DNA from: Candidatus Thorarchaeota archaeon
GTDB taxonomy: Archaea > Asgardarchaeota > Thorarchaeia > Thorarchaeales > Thorarchaeaceae
Reading direction: 5' to 3'
NCBI GenBank assembly: GCA_008080745.1
Contig: SHMX01000003.1
Location: 344,971-408,970 of the forward strand
DNA: 64,000 nucleotides
The notes under the pieces are model-generated. The model was not told where the DNA came from and searched no databases. It worked only from the letters and a program-made list of their open reading frames with translations. Positions 16,405 through 25,262 of this stretch are shown here, one piece after another (the stretch's first letter is position 1; every line of letters starts with the position of its first letter). The position numbers were made by a program, and so were the translations under genes.

Positions 16405-16459
16405 ACATCCGTAATATCGTATCCGATTATCGGATGTGATTATCGAATGCGATATAAAG
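16405..16459 (-). promoter_or_regulatory. Promoter and candidate PadR operator
   Basis: The minus-strand TATA-like box (TCTTTATATC) is at about 16451-16459. Between it and the PadR ATG lie nested inverted repeats: ATCCGAT-T-ATCGGAT at 16421-16435, ACATCCG (16405-16411) matching CGGATGT (16431-16437), and ATCG-AATG-CGAT at 16442-16453. The central palindrome covers the expected transcript start, a classic repressor position. TATAAAGATATG on the plus strand could also serve the divergent DUF2070 gene, so one protein bound here might control both directions. Confidence 0.65.
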
Positions 16460-16542
16460 ATATGGATTTCTGCCATTTCTGTCAGGTGGGAAGTTTGATA
16501 AGAGAAAGGCTAATGAGAGTAACAGATTGCGGAGGAAAGAAG

Positions 16543-18387
16543 ATGGCGGAGAAGGCAAAGGTCAAGGAAACCGTTGGCCTATATTCAAAAATCTGGCAAT
16601 TGCCCTCATTCAAGGGAATTGCGGGTCTGCTGATTGTGAGCGTCTTAGTGTTGGCATTAGGTCTCGGTACTCTGAAAGCACTAAGCTATCCTACCACGGA
16701 ACTCTCAGAGATTTATCTGATATATCTGGCCCTTTTTGCAATTCCAATCTTTTTAGGTACCGCAATGCTTTATCTTCTCGTACGAAAGGAGGGCTCACCT
16801 CTAGATCTCAGGAGAACTCTAGGTGCTGTACTCTTTGGTATTTTTGCATGGGTTGCTTTTGGAATAATTGGAGGATTGATTGATTTTGTTTTTAATTTGC
16901 AGTTTTATGAAGGGCGATTTCTCCTAATTGGTCTAGGCGTTGCTTATGCATTGTTTTCATTTCTGGTCATTGGAATGAGTGATTATCATCCTGTTAGAAA
17001 TATTATAGCTGCTTTATTCCTTCCACTCCTCTGGTTTGGTATGATGATTTTTCTGAGTGGTTATAGCGGGATTGTTCCGGTACTCCCTCAAAATTGGGTA
17101 ATTCTGGTCAGCATAATATTTGGCGCTTATACGGTTGCAGTCAATTATATCTATACAGCAGTAAGCAGACCCTTTGAAAGAGACCTCGGTATAAATGGTC
17201 CAGAACTACTTCGAGCATTTGGGTATGACTATCTAGCAAATAATCCAGAACCATTTGAACAGCTCATTACAACCATCGCAAAGAAGGAAGACATTCCCAT
17301 CGAGATAGCGGTCTTCAAAAGTGAGGAGAAACTAATAGCAGTCGCAGTAGCACTCTATGTTCATCCTGGCCCTTTCAGAGATATTGGAAGTAGTTCAATT
17401 CCCTCGTATGTAAAAGATCATATCGAAGAGAAATATAATGTTCCTGCATTCATCATGCATGGAACTTGTACTCACCACCAAAATCTAACAACGAAGGATG
17501 ATTTTGATAAAGTGGTAAGAGAGATAGATAGACTCATTGAGGAAACCCCCTCTTTCAAAACCATTGGTGGTCCGTTCTTTTCCAACTCGGGAAAATTCAA
17601 AGTCTGGTCTATCTTTGTTGGAAATGATGTACTCAATATCACCACAAGTGCTCCGGAATTTACTGATGATATCGCTTTACAAGTGGGCCGAGATACAGCA
17701 GATATGATCAGGAGTCGAGTTCCGGATATTGATGGAGTTGTCATGATAGACGCCCATAACTGCATTGGAAATGATGCAGAATCAATTATGCCTGGCGATG
17801 ATGAAGCTAGTGAATATGTAGGAACAGTATCCAGTGCGGTCTTTGCTCAATCTGAGTTCCCACGAGAGAGGTTCCAAATTGGGCTAGCACAGGTTGGAGT
17901 GGAGGGTGTAGGACAGAAAGAAGGTATTGGACCTGGAGGCATAACTGTCTTGGCAATTAAGACAGAGAGCAGACTTATCGCCCTAGTTAGCATAGATGGA
18001 AACAATATGCAGCCGGGTTATCGCGAAGAGATCATCAAAGCTCTTATTGATCAGGGTTATACAGCCGCCGAGGTGCTAACAACAGATACACATGTTGTAA
18101 ATGCTATTTCACTCTCAAGCAAAGGATATCCACCCGTTGGAAAATATGAACCATTAAAGATTAAGGAAACAATTGTAATAGCAGGTGAACAGGCAATGAA
18201 ACAGATGGTTCCTGCTTCTATGGGGTTAGGATTTGGAGAGGCAAACGGCCTGCGTACTTTTGGAGAAAAGGGGTTCGACACCCTTACCAAGGATATTGTT
18301 GAGGCTGCCAAGATTGCAAAAAGAACAGGGCTTGGAGTTACAGGTTCAGTCTTTCTTCTATCATTTCTACTGAGTTTCATGTTCTAG
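16543..18387 (+). CDS. DUF2070 family archaeal membrane protein
   Basis: About 614 residues. Six or seven membrane helices fill residues 20-200; a long extramembrane region (220-590) contains PGPFRDIGSSSIPSYVK and MHGTCTHHQNLTTKDD, followed by a C-terminal hydrophobic anchor (VTGSVFLLSFLLSFM). This matches the archaeal DUF2070 family, whose function is unknown; the conserved HPGPF, H-x-x-C-x-H-H and DAHNC residues suggest a metal site in the soluble domain. The start at 16543 is chosen because GGAGG lies 7 nt upstream; the ORF can be extended to 16447 but that is upstream of the likely transcript start. ubiX follows 44 nt downstream. Confidence 0.85.
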   Translation: MAEKAKVKETVGLYSKIWQLPSFKGIAGLLIVSVLVLALGLGTLKALSYPTTELSEIYLIYLALFAIPIFLGTAMLYLLVRKEGSPLDLRRTLGAVLFGIFAWVAFGIIGGLIDFVFNLQFYEGRFLLIGLGVAYALFSFLVIGMSDYHPVRNIIAALFLPLLWFGMMIFLSGYSGIVPVLPQNWVILVSIIFGAYTVAVNYIYTAVSRPFERDLGINGPELLRAFGYDYLANNPEPFEQLITTIAKKEDIPIEIAVFKSEEKLIAVAVALYVHPGPFRDIGSSSIPSYVKDHIEEKYNVPAFIMHGTCTHHQNLTTKDDFDKVVREIDRLIEETPSFKTIGGPFFSNSGKFKVWSIFVGNDVLNITTSAPEFTDDIALQVGRDTADMIRSRVPDIDGVVMIDAHNCIGNDAESIMPGDDEASEYVGTVSSAVFAQSEFPRERFQIGLAQVGVEGVGQKEGIGPGGITVLAIKTESRLIALVSIDGNNMQPGYREEIIKALIDQGYTAAEVLTTDTHVVNAISLSSKGYPPVGKYEPLKIKETIVIAGEQAMKQMVPASMGLGFGEANGLRTFGEKGFDTLTKDIVEAAKIAKRTGLGVTGSVFLLSFLLSFMF

Positions 18388-18431
18388 TTGAATAGAAAAG
18401 AAATTATACGCCGGACGGGAATATTACAGAG

Positions 18432-19007
18432 ATGGTACCTATGACAGGAAAACGTATCCTAGTATGTCTGACAGGAGCCAGTGGAGCCATCTATGGAGTC
18501 AAGCTGATTCAGACACTTAGCCAACGAGGCCATGAAGTACAGCTCATTGTTAGTAAATGGGGCCATGAAACCTTGAGTCACGAAACTGGTCTCTCAGTTG
18601 AGGACTTGAAAAAGTATGCTGAAGTTGTTTATGATGAAACTGATTTGACAGCGGGTCCTGCAAGTGGTAGCTATCATTTGGATGCAATGGCAATAGTTCC
18701 CTGTTCTATGAAAACATTAGCAGGGATTGCAAATGGATATGCTGACAATCTCGTGGGGCGAGCTGCAGATTGCGCACTAAAGGAGAGACGGCCTTTGGTA
18801 ATTGTACCAAGAGAAACGCCTCTCAATCTCATTCATATCAGAAACATGGAGAGGGTGACCGAGGCGGGAGCTATTCTCCTTCCTGCAAGTCCTGCTTTCT
18901 GGCATAAACCAGAAAACATAGATCAACTGGTTGACTCGATTGTAGACAGAATCATACCTCATCTTGGTCTTTCCAGAACTGAAATTGAATGGACAGGTGA
19001 CATATGA
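18432..19007 (+). CDS. ubiX: UbiX-type flavin prenyltransferase
   Basis: 191 residues, the normal length for UbiX/Pad1. The family makes prenylated FMN from dimethylallyl phosphate and FMN for UbiD-type decarboxylases. Motifs are the N-terminal flavin-binding GASGAIYGVKL, the segment IVPCSMKTLAGIANGYADNL, and the C-terminal RETPLNLIHIRNM and PASPAFWHKP. An ATG three codons downstream (18441) is an equally good start. No ubiD partner is in the window. The stop is one base from the convergent zinc-ribbon gene. Confidence 0.93.
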   Translation: MVPMTGKRILVCLTGASGAIYGVKLIQTLSQRGHEVQLIVSKWGHETLSHETGLSVEDLKKYAEVVYDETDLTAGPASGSYHLDAMAIVPCSMKTLAGIANGYADNLVGRAADCALKERRPLVIVPRETPLNLIHIRNMERVTEAGAILLPASPAFWHKPENIDQLVDSIVDRIIPHLGLSRTEIEWTGDI

Positions 19008-19008
19008 T

Positions 19009-21297
19009 CTATCTCAGATAGAGTGCGATTGTTAGAGAATGAGCACAGTATTTGCAACGGATAGGTTTTCGTTGACCCATCTCATGAATCTGATCCGATT
19101 CGAGAGGAGCACCACATCGTAAGCATATCCATGAGTCCATAGTATCTGCTAATTCGTCAATTGTTGTTGGGAGCATAGCGATATCTTCACCCAATGCCTC
19201 AACTTTCACTGTGGCATGACGGCCATTCTCTGGACCCATTATCATGAAGACAACAGCAACCTGCTTACCAGTATACTTACCTTTTGCAAATCCGCGTATA
19301 GTACCAATGAATTGACCTCCAACTATTTTCTCCTCCATGTCAACCACATGGAAATTCTTGGTGGGAAGGAGCTTCTCGGCCTTGGTGAATAAAACCTGAG
19401 CATTCCAATCAAGGGTCTGTTCTTGTGATGTACACGTCAAATCCTGAAGGATGAGGTCGAATTCTTGTGTTGTAGCCTCTGATGGTTTTAGAAGGTCACA
19501 CACAGAACGGATAAGATAGGGTTCTACTTGTAGAGTGTGTAGATGATCTCGGAAATCGATGTAGGAAACAGTTGCTACAATTTTTCCCTGAACACAATCC
19601 TTTGTGGGATAGAGGGTAAATTGAGGGCTTCTAAACCCGCCCACCTCAACCCGTGAGATTGTCTTACCGGACTCGCCAGCTAACTCCATGCAGTCTTGAG
19701 GATAAGCAACTAAGGACACGGTTACATTTGTGATGACATATCCCGTATCATTTATGATTTTCACTTTGTAATCGAATTTCCCACCGATGATTTCACAACC
19801 TCGTGCAATACGTACTTCATCTGATGCCTCATCAGAGATGGATGGATCCTCTTCTATCACAGGATCGGATTCCATTTCTTCTACTTCAACAGGAGGTTTC
19901 TTTCTATCTGCTTGAATCTCTTCATAGGCAACCTGCATTGCCTCAGCATGGTCGTGAGGGACATCTAACACAAACTTACCATGCAATGAGCAGAGTAAAA
20001 CTACTCTAGATTCCTTCCCTTCTGGTTTAGCATAGACAAGGTCCAGAGGATCATGACATTCCGGACATTTGTAGAAATGTTTGTAGATGTCAACCAAGAT
20101 GTTTTGATCTAATCCGGGTACAAAAAATCTTCGATCTCTATGACCACTTCGACACTCCACATCAAATTCGATTAATCCTCGTCTGTCTTCAACATCTCTG
20201 AGAAAGAGGGGTAATTTGCATCTACGACAGATTAGGCTGCGAACAATCGAGGGAATCCGGTCAATAGCGGTAAGATGTTCCTGTAAGTATCCAAAAATAT
20301 CAGTAGGCACCTTTCGATCCATGGTTCCATGAATGGGACAGACTATCCGAAATTCTACATCGTTACGTTTCTTCCTTATATCCATTACATGAGTTAGTAA
20401 TCCACATTCGTCACATGTCACGATAGATTTTGCGATTCTTTCCTTTACACTCTCAGACCAGCTAATCGGAACTACACGAGTTGTGGTATGACCATCATGT
20501 GGACAAATACACTTGAATTTCAAGCCATCCTTATGTTCCTCGATTTCACGAATGGACAGGGGACGTCTACAGTCTGATGAGTTAAGCATTGCTCGTACGA
20601 CTGCATCCTCAGGAATCTCACTTACCGCCTCCCGAAGTATGCCTACTTTATCCAGTGGTATCTCCTTTCGGTCATTGCCGTGAACAGGACATGAAACATA
20701 CACCCGGGCATCATTGCGTCGTTCTTCAATCTCAACTATATGACCTGGTAGACTACATCGACTACAATGGGCAACCCGTTGAAGAATCTTCTTCAAAACT
20801 GATTCTTCAATAGAGCTCACCAGATAACGGCGGTCTTTGTGACCATTGGGACACCGTACATATACTTCAAGAATGCCATTTCGATTTTCAATATCACTTA
20901 CTGCGTATACATGTCCGCATTCTGGACAACGAAACGACTCGATGATAGCTCTATTGGGATTAACATCTGCACCTAATAGGCTGACCGCAGGAAGGAATGG
21001 CGTTGGAAACTCACGCTTTTGCGGTCCATGGATAGGACAGAGTAAAATGGAATGTACAGTTTCACCATCAACCTCAGTAGATATTTGAGCCATCTCCGAA
21101 CCACATTCTAAACAATAGAACATCTTCGTGAACAGGTCCGCTGACATGTCCTGTGCTTGATGTTCAGCAAGTCTTCGAATGCCTTTATGACCATTGATAC
21201 ATTGAACTTCCATCGTCAGTATCTTGTCTTTTATCTCGGCACTTCTGATATAGAGAGGTTCATTGCATTTTCTACATGAGAACACGTTATCCACCAT
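19009..21297 (-). CDS. Multi-zinc-ribbon protein with a coat-adaptor appendage-like C-terminus
   Basis: 762 residues, soluble. Eight zinc-ribbon-like modules fill residues 1-460. Each has a CxxC knuckle, 22-30 residues, and a C-x2-HG or C-x2-GH half (CINGH, CPIHG, CPNGH, CPVHG, CPHDGH, CPIHG, CRSGH, CSLHG), and the two half-site forms mostly alternate. Module 5 has lost its first Cys (SSDC). After an acidic linker (460-490) come a beta-sandwich (about 500-600, FDYKVKIINDTGYVITNVTV) and a second alpha/beta unit (605-715, GGQFIGTIRGFAKGKYTG). A final ribbon (CLRCGAPL, CKYCAHS) closes the protein. The sandwich-plus-platform layout resembles gamma-COP/AP-2 appendages; this is inference from pattern. 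Function unknown. Confidence 0.75.
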   Translation of the reverse strand: MVDNVFSCRKCNEPLYIRSAEIKDKILTMEVQCINGHKGIRRLAEHQAQDMSADLFTKMFYCLECGSEMAQISTEVDGETVHSILLCPIHGPQKREFPTPFLPAVSLLGADVNPNRAIIESFRCPECGHVYAVSDIENRNGILEVYVRCPNGHKDRRYLVSSIEESVLKKILQRVAHCSRCSLPGHIVEIEERRNDARVYVSCPVHGNDRKEIPLDKVGILREAVSEIPEDAVVRAMLNSSDCRRPLSIREIEEHKDGLKFKCICPHDGHTTTRVVPISWSESVKERIAKSIVTCDECGLLTHVMDIRKKRNDVEFRIVCPIHGTMDRKVPTDIFGYLQEHLTAIDRIPSIVRSLICRRCKLPLFLRDVEDRRGLIEFDVECRSGHRDRRFFVPGLDQNILVDIYKHFYKCPECHDPLDLVYAKPEGKESRVVLLCSLHGKFVLDVPHDHAEAMQVAYEEIQADRKKPPVEVEEMESDPVIEEDPSISDEASDEVRIARGCEIIGGKFDYKVKIINDTGYVITNVTVSLVAYPQDCMELAGESGKTISRVEVGGFRSPQFTLYPTKDCVQGKIVATVSYIDFRDHLHTLQVEPYLIRSVCDLLKPSEATTQEFDLILQDLTCTSQEQTLDWNAQVLFTKAEKLLPTKNFHVVDMEEKIVGGQFIGTIRGFAKGKYTGKQVAVVFMIMGPENGRHATVKVEALGEDIAMLPTTIDELADTMDSWICLRCGAPLESDQIHEMGQRKPIRCKYCAHSLTIALYLR

Positions 21298-21365
21298 GAC
21301 TGAAGTATCAACTTCAGAATAGACTAAATAAAAATAGTATATGGACCTTTTTCAGAGAAACAAGA

Positions 21366-21387
21366 GGCTTGGTACATAGACCAAGCC
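21366..21387 (-). terminator. Hairpin terminator of the 179-residue membrane protein gene
   Basis: A perfect 8-bp stem with a 6-nt loop (GGCTTGGT/ACCAAGCC) lies 17 nt after the minus-strand stop at 21404 and is followed on that strand by TCTTGTTTCTC. Confidence 0.6.
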
Positions 21388-21403
21388 AATCATATCTTTG
21401 AGG

Positions 21404-21943
21404 TTATTCGGTTGTTTCGGTTTCTTCTGTTTTCTCTTCTTCAGTCCCAGTAGAAACTGATTCTTCAGCTTTCTCAGCTTGCTTCCTAACAATCTTCAAA
21501 GCACCCTCAAGGGGTACGTTGCCTTGTTGAACAGCAATGGGAATAATGAAGAATAGAATCAGAGTCATACCCACTTTCTGGAAGGGATCTGTAAGAAGCC
21601 AAATGAATGGGAACAAGCTAAAGATCCATCCAACAATGTAAAGAAGTATACCGATTATTACTCCAGGCCAAGCTGTAGTTAAGGGTCTCTTAAAAGAAGT
21701 AGCAGTGACCGCATAAGCTGTAAGCATGAATCCTCCAAGAACTACTAAGAAATCTATGAGGGGTATCCAAGGACCAATAATCCAGACTGCAACACCAACC
21801 AATATAATGTAGAAATTAGGGTCGCTAGTAAAGCTAGCTATTGCCTGGCCGAAATCTTCCTTATCAGGAGTCCTATCAAAATCCTCGGCAGCGGGCTTTT
21901 CCGCGCCTCTTGTAGGGTCTATATCACTCAATATATTCACCAA
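21404..21943 (-). CDS. Small membrane protein with acidic tail
   Basis: 179 residues. About four hydrophobic segments (residues 42-140; e.g. FYIILVGVAVWIIGPWIPL) are followed by a Glu/Thr-rich cytosolic tail (TGTEEEKTEETETTE). There is no signal peptide and no known motif. The gene lies 47 nt downstream of the HD-domain gene on the same strand, so the two may be co-transcribed. Confidence 0.7.
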   Translation of the reverse strand: MVNILSDIDPTRGAEKPAAEDFDRTPDKEDFGQAIASFTSDPNFYIILVGVAVWIIGPWIPLIDFLVVLGGFMLTAYAVTATSFKRPLTTAWPGVIIGILLYIVGWIFSLFPFIWLLTDPFQKVGMTLILFFIIPIAVQQGNVPLEGALKIVRKQAEKAEESVSTGTEEEKTEETETTE

Positions 21944-21990
21944 TTAACCATAGTTGAGCCCTATATAATATATCTTCGGAATGGTACTTT

Positions 21991-23277
21991 TCATTTTGAA
22001 GTAGGCTCATCGATGCTCTCCAGAAACTGCTCAGCGACTTTTCTTAGCTTTGTTCTATAACCGCGAGTTGTATAGACTCTAATCGATTTGAGAACTCTGT
22101 AGAACGATCTAGCTACCTGACTAGTTTCAGGGAGTGAGAAGAACTCATACCCCCGCGATCCTCGTTCAAACAAGACCAAATCATCAAGAGGATGCATACC
22201 TGGATAGAACATTACAGAGAGACGATCGGGATAATCAAGATAAACATTTGATGGGTCAAGGTCGGCTTCTTCAGCGATTTCGGTTTCAATTTTATAGAGC
22301 CCATCTGGTGTGGCAATTTTCTTCAAGAAATCAGCATTAGTAACCGAACGTTGTGCAGCAAGCTTGATGAGGTTTCTCTTTCGATATTCGCGAAATATTT
22401 TACCTGCCTCCTGCATTTCTTCAGAGTCTTCAGGGCCAGCATGAAGCAGTACGTCATGAAATGATATGTCATCAAATCGGATGTATGCTTCTATATCATC
22501 AGTAGGAAAAGGAACAAGTTCCGTCCCAGCCAACTCAAGAATTCTAAGAAGCATCAAATCCGCCGCACGAACGGTTTTATGATAGTAGACAGCATCAAAC
22601 ATATTTGCTCCCGCAGAGAGATAAGATTCAAGGGTAAAGAGGGCCCCTCTGTTAATAGCTATCTTGTTTTTCGCGATTCGTGTTGAGGCAAATAGTCGCC
22701 TGTATTCCAGCTGTGCATACTCTACTCCTGCAAAATAGGCATCACGTTCCAATCTATCCACCAAAGTTGGATTGATGGGGTTTTCCAGCAAATTTACTCT
22801 GACACTCTTTAGAGGAACACCTTTTTCTAGAAAATCAATAACCTCAATCTTCGTTAGTGGAGATTTTTCAATAACATCACCTAACTCAGTCCCTTCTATT
22901 GCTAGTTTGAGCACTTTGGTCCTACTGATACCCCTTATCGCCAGATATTCTTCCATGACATTTTCCCAAGCACCTCTACCCAGAATCAATAAGAGAGCAG
23001 TCAATCGACCAGCCTGTATCTCATTCACGTCACCACCAAGATAGTCCATGAACACATCTGTTACATGAATCACACCAACAACGTGTCCAAACAAGGAGGG
23101 ATCAGCACCCGGAAAGACTAGGTGGATACAGGTCGGAGCTTTGATATTTCTCAGACGCTGTGCCATCCGAAGGTCCAGAATGTCTTTCTCAATATCCGAA
23201 ATGGATACATAGCCATGAATGGGGTCTTTTATCTCCAATGCTTTTTTGATGCTTGTCAATCTTTGGAACGCCTCCAA
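21991..23277 (-). CDS. HD-domain (SAMHD1/dGTPase-like) protein lacking the catalytic HD pair
   Basis: 428 residues. The N-terminal half follows the SamHD1-like HD phosphohydrolase pattern: IKDPIHGYVSISDIEKDIL, RLRNIKAPTCIHLVFPGA, FGHVVGVIHVT and the late VDRLERDAYFAGVEY. Where active members read LLHDIGHGPFSH, this protein reads LLLILGRGAWEN, so both metal-binding residues of the HD pair and the two following histidines are gone. The first His (FGHVVG) and the last Asp (VDRLERD) survive. I infer a non-catalytic, binding or regulatory homologue. The length and the rest of the fold look complete. Confidence 0.8.
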   Translation of the reverse strand: MEAFQRLTSIKKALEIKDPIHGYVSISDIEKDILDLRMAQRLRNIKAPTCIHLVFPGADPSLFGHVVGVIHVTDVFMDYLGGDVNEIQAGRLTALLLILGRGAWENVMEEYLAIRGISRTKVLKLAIEGTELGDVIEKSPLTKIEVIDFLEKGVPLKSVRVNLLENPINPTLVDRLERDAYFAGVEYAQLEYRRLFASTRIAKNKIAINRGALFTLESYLSAGANMFDAVYYHKTVRAADLMLLRILELAGTELVPFPTDDIEAYIRFDDISFHDVLLHAGPEDSEEMQEAGKIFREYRKRNLIKLAAQRSVTNADFLKKIATPDGLYKIETEIAEEADLDPSNVYLDYPDRLSVMFYPGMHPLDDLVLFERGSRGYEFFSLPETSQVARSFYRVLKSIRVYTTRGYRTKLRKVAEQFLESIDEPTSK

Positions 23278-23388
23278 GAGGGATTTCTATCTATGTAAGA
23301 GCCTCTTGAAATATGTAACTATTTCAAGTCAATTTTGAAATATAGCCAGAATCAAAATACTATTAGATATACAGACGATAATCAAACT

Positions 23389-25179
23389 ATGCCATCCCGT
23401 TCTTTCACTATCTTCACTTTGATGTTACTCTTGATGAGCACTCTATCTCAAAGTCAAATGAGTATTGCAACGATCCAAGAGAGTAATAATCCTAGTTTTC
23501 CTGATAGGTCTAATGAGAAGGATATTGTAAATCAGGTCGCTTCACTAATTTCGGGGCAATTGGTAAAAAATCATATCAAAGCTCTCTCTGAAAACGGTTC
23601 AAGACCTTATGGTTCCTATCAAAATTATATTGCTCAGAAATACATAGAGCACCAGTTGCTTGAGCTTTCTGAGAACAAGATAGAGATTGAGATTGTAGGC
23701 CAATATAAAAATATACTTGGAAGACTTCCCGGATGGCTCAATGTATCAACACCTGTTATTCTAATCGGTGGACATTACGATTCGGTAAGTAATGCTCCAG
23801 GTGCTAATGATGATGGAACGGGAATTGCTACAATCTTAGAGTTAGCACGAGTACTATCACAGTTTGAATGGCCTTTGGATATCTATTTCTGTGCTTGGAA
23901 TGCAGAAGAGAATGGCTTGTTGGGAAGCGATGAAGTCGCAAAAAGTATGGCTGACTCAGGTATCGAGATTCTACAGTATTACAACATAGACATGTTGCTT
24001 GTTCAAAATGAGGAAGCACCCCCTGATGAACGGGTCTGGGCGGTATACAATAATGGTCCGGGAGTGACATATCATGAGAGCCATTATTGGGCAGACCTTA
24101 TGCGGATGATGAGTAACAACTATGGGAAAAATCTAATTCTTCCTCTACCCAGTACTAGTTTTGACTCATGGTCTAGATCAGACCATTATTCATTTGTAAA
24201 ATATGGCTATCCCAATGTAATTTTTGCCTTTGAGAGTGGTGCAGAGTGGGACAATGCGTATCACCAACCAACCGATACGTGGGATAATCCGATGTACAAT
24301 TACACACTGACAGAAGACACAGTTGCTGCGATCGGATGTAGTATTGCCTTTACTCTATCACGAGAATATCAGGTCATGACCTCACTGGATTATTCAGGAG
24401 TGTTGGAACAAGGAGAGTTTCAACGATATTATTTTGCTATAACTACAGAAACAGAATTTGTACTTAATGCAACTTGGAGTAATTCTGCCATAGAATTTTC
24501 TATGTTTCACCCTGATGGATATCTCATCTCAGAGAGTTTAGAGGAAACCTCCTCACAACCAAAAATAGTGTTGAATGAAACACTCTCAGACTGGGGTCTA
24601 TATTCAGTCTATGTTGAAAATAGTGATGTTGAAACCCTAGAATATTCAATCACGGCTATTTACGAATCAGATGTTGAAAAAGACTCCATACCAGACTCGG
24701 AGCAATTCTGGTTCGAGCAAATGTACTGGAGCATGGATCGAGATAATGATGGATTATCGGATGCAGAAGAATTTCTGTTACGCACATCACCCCTGCTTGT
24801 AGATACAGATTCCGATCAGATTCCTGATGCATACGAAATCTCTAATGGATTGAATCCCTTGATAGACGACGCTGATTTTGATTTTGACCAGGACAATCTG
24901 TCAAATTTGCAGGAATATCAGGCGGGTACAAATCCCCTTGCTTCCGATTCAGACCAGGATGGTATTGACGATTATTGGGAAATACAAAATGGTCTTGACC
25001 CTTTGGTAGATGATGCCATGGAAGACAGAGACGGAGACCTATTGACAAACTATGAGGAATACTTGCTTGGAAGAAATCCAAACGTCAATGAGGATGCATT
25101 TTTACCCATTCTGTTAGCAACCTTAGTAATAGGATTAGTTATCCTAGGACTTTTCGTAAAACAGAAACATCATGCCTAA
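23389..25179 (+). CDS. Secreted, membrane-anchored M28 metallopeptidase with calcium-binding repeats
   Basis: About 596 residues: signal peptide (residues 1-25), then an M28 zinc aminopeptidase domain (60-350). The five metal ligands and the catalytic Glu can be placed: GGHYDS (His), GANDDGTG (Asp), NAEENGLLGS (Glu pair), YYNIDM (Asp) and AYHQPTD (His). A beta-sandwich follows (about 360-440), then five thrombospondin-type-3-like DxDxDG repeats (DRDNDGLSDAEE, DSDQDGIDDYWE and others), then a C-terminal transmembrane helix (PILLATLVIGLVILGLF) with a short basic tail. The ORF opens at a TTG (23335), but the ATG at 23389 starts the signal peptide and sits about 22 nt from a TATA-like TTAGATATA. 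Confidence 0.9.
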   Translation: MPSRSFTIFTLMLLLMSTLSQSQMSIATIQESNNPSFPDRSNEKDIVNQVASLISGQLVKNHIKALSENGSRPYGSYQNYIAQKYIEHQLLELSENKIEIEIVGQYKNILGRLPGWLNVSTPVILIGGHYDSVSNAPGANDDGTGIATILELARVLSQFEWPLDIYFCAWNAEENGLLGSDEVAKSMADSGIEILQYYNIDMLLVQNEEAPPDERVWAVYNNGPGVTYHESHYWADLMRMMSNNYGKNLILPLPSTSFDSWSRSDHYSFVKYGYPNVIFAFESGAEWDNAYHQPTDTWDNPMYNYTLTEDTVAAIGCSIAFTLSREYQVMTSLDYSGVLEQGEFQRYYFAITTETEFVLNATWSNSAIEFSMFHPDGYLISESLEETSSQPKIVLNETLSDWGLYSVYVENSDVETLEYSITAIYESDVEKDSIPDSEQFWFEQMYWSMDRDNDGLSDAEEFLLRTSPLLVDTDSDQIPDAYEISNGLNPLIDDADFDFDQDNLSNLQEYQAGTNPLASDSDQDGIDDYWEIQNGLDPLVDDAMEDRDGDLLTNYEEYLLGRNPNVNEDAFLPILLATLVIGLVILGLFVKQKHHA

Positions 25180-25262
25180 GTCTATCACACATTCGAATAT
25201 ATTACTTCGAATCAGACATTGTATGGGGCATTGGGACTGTCCTATGAAACGGTGATGCGCAA

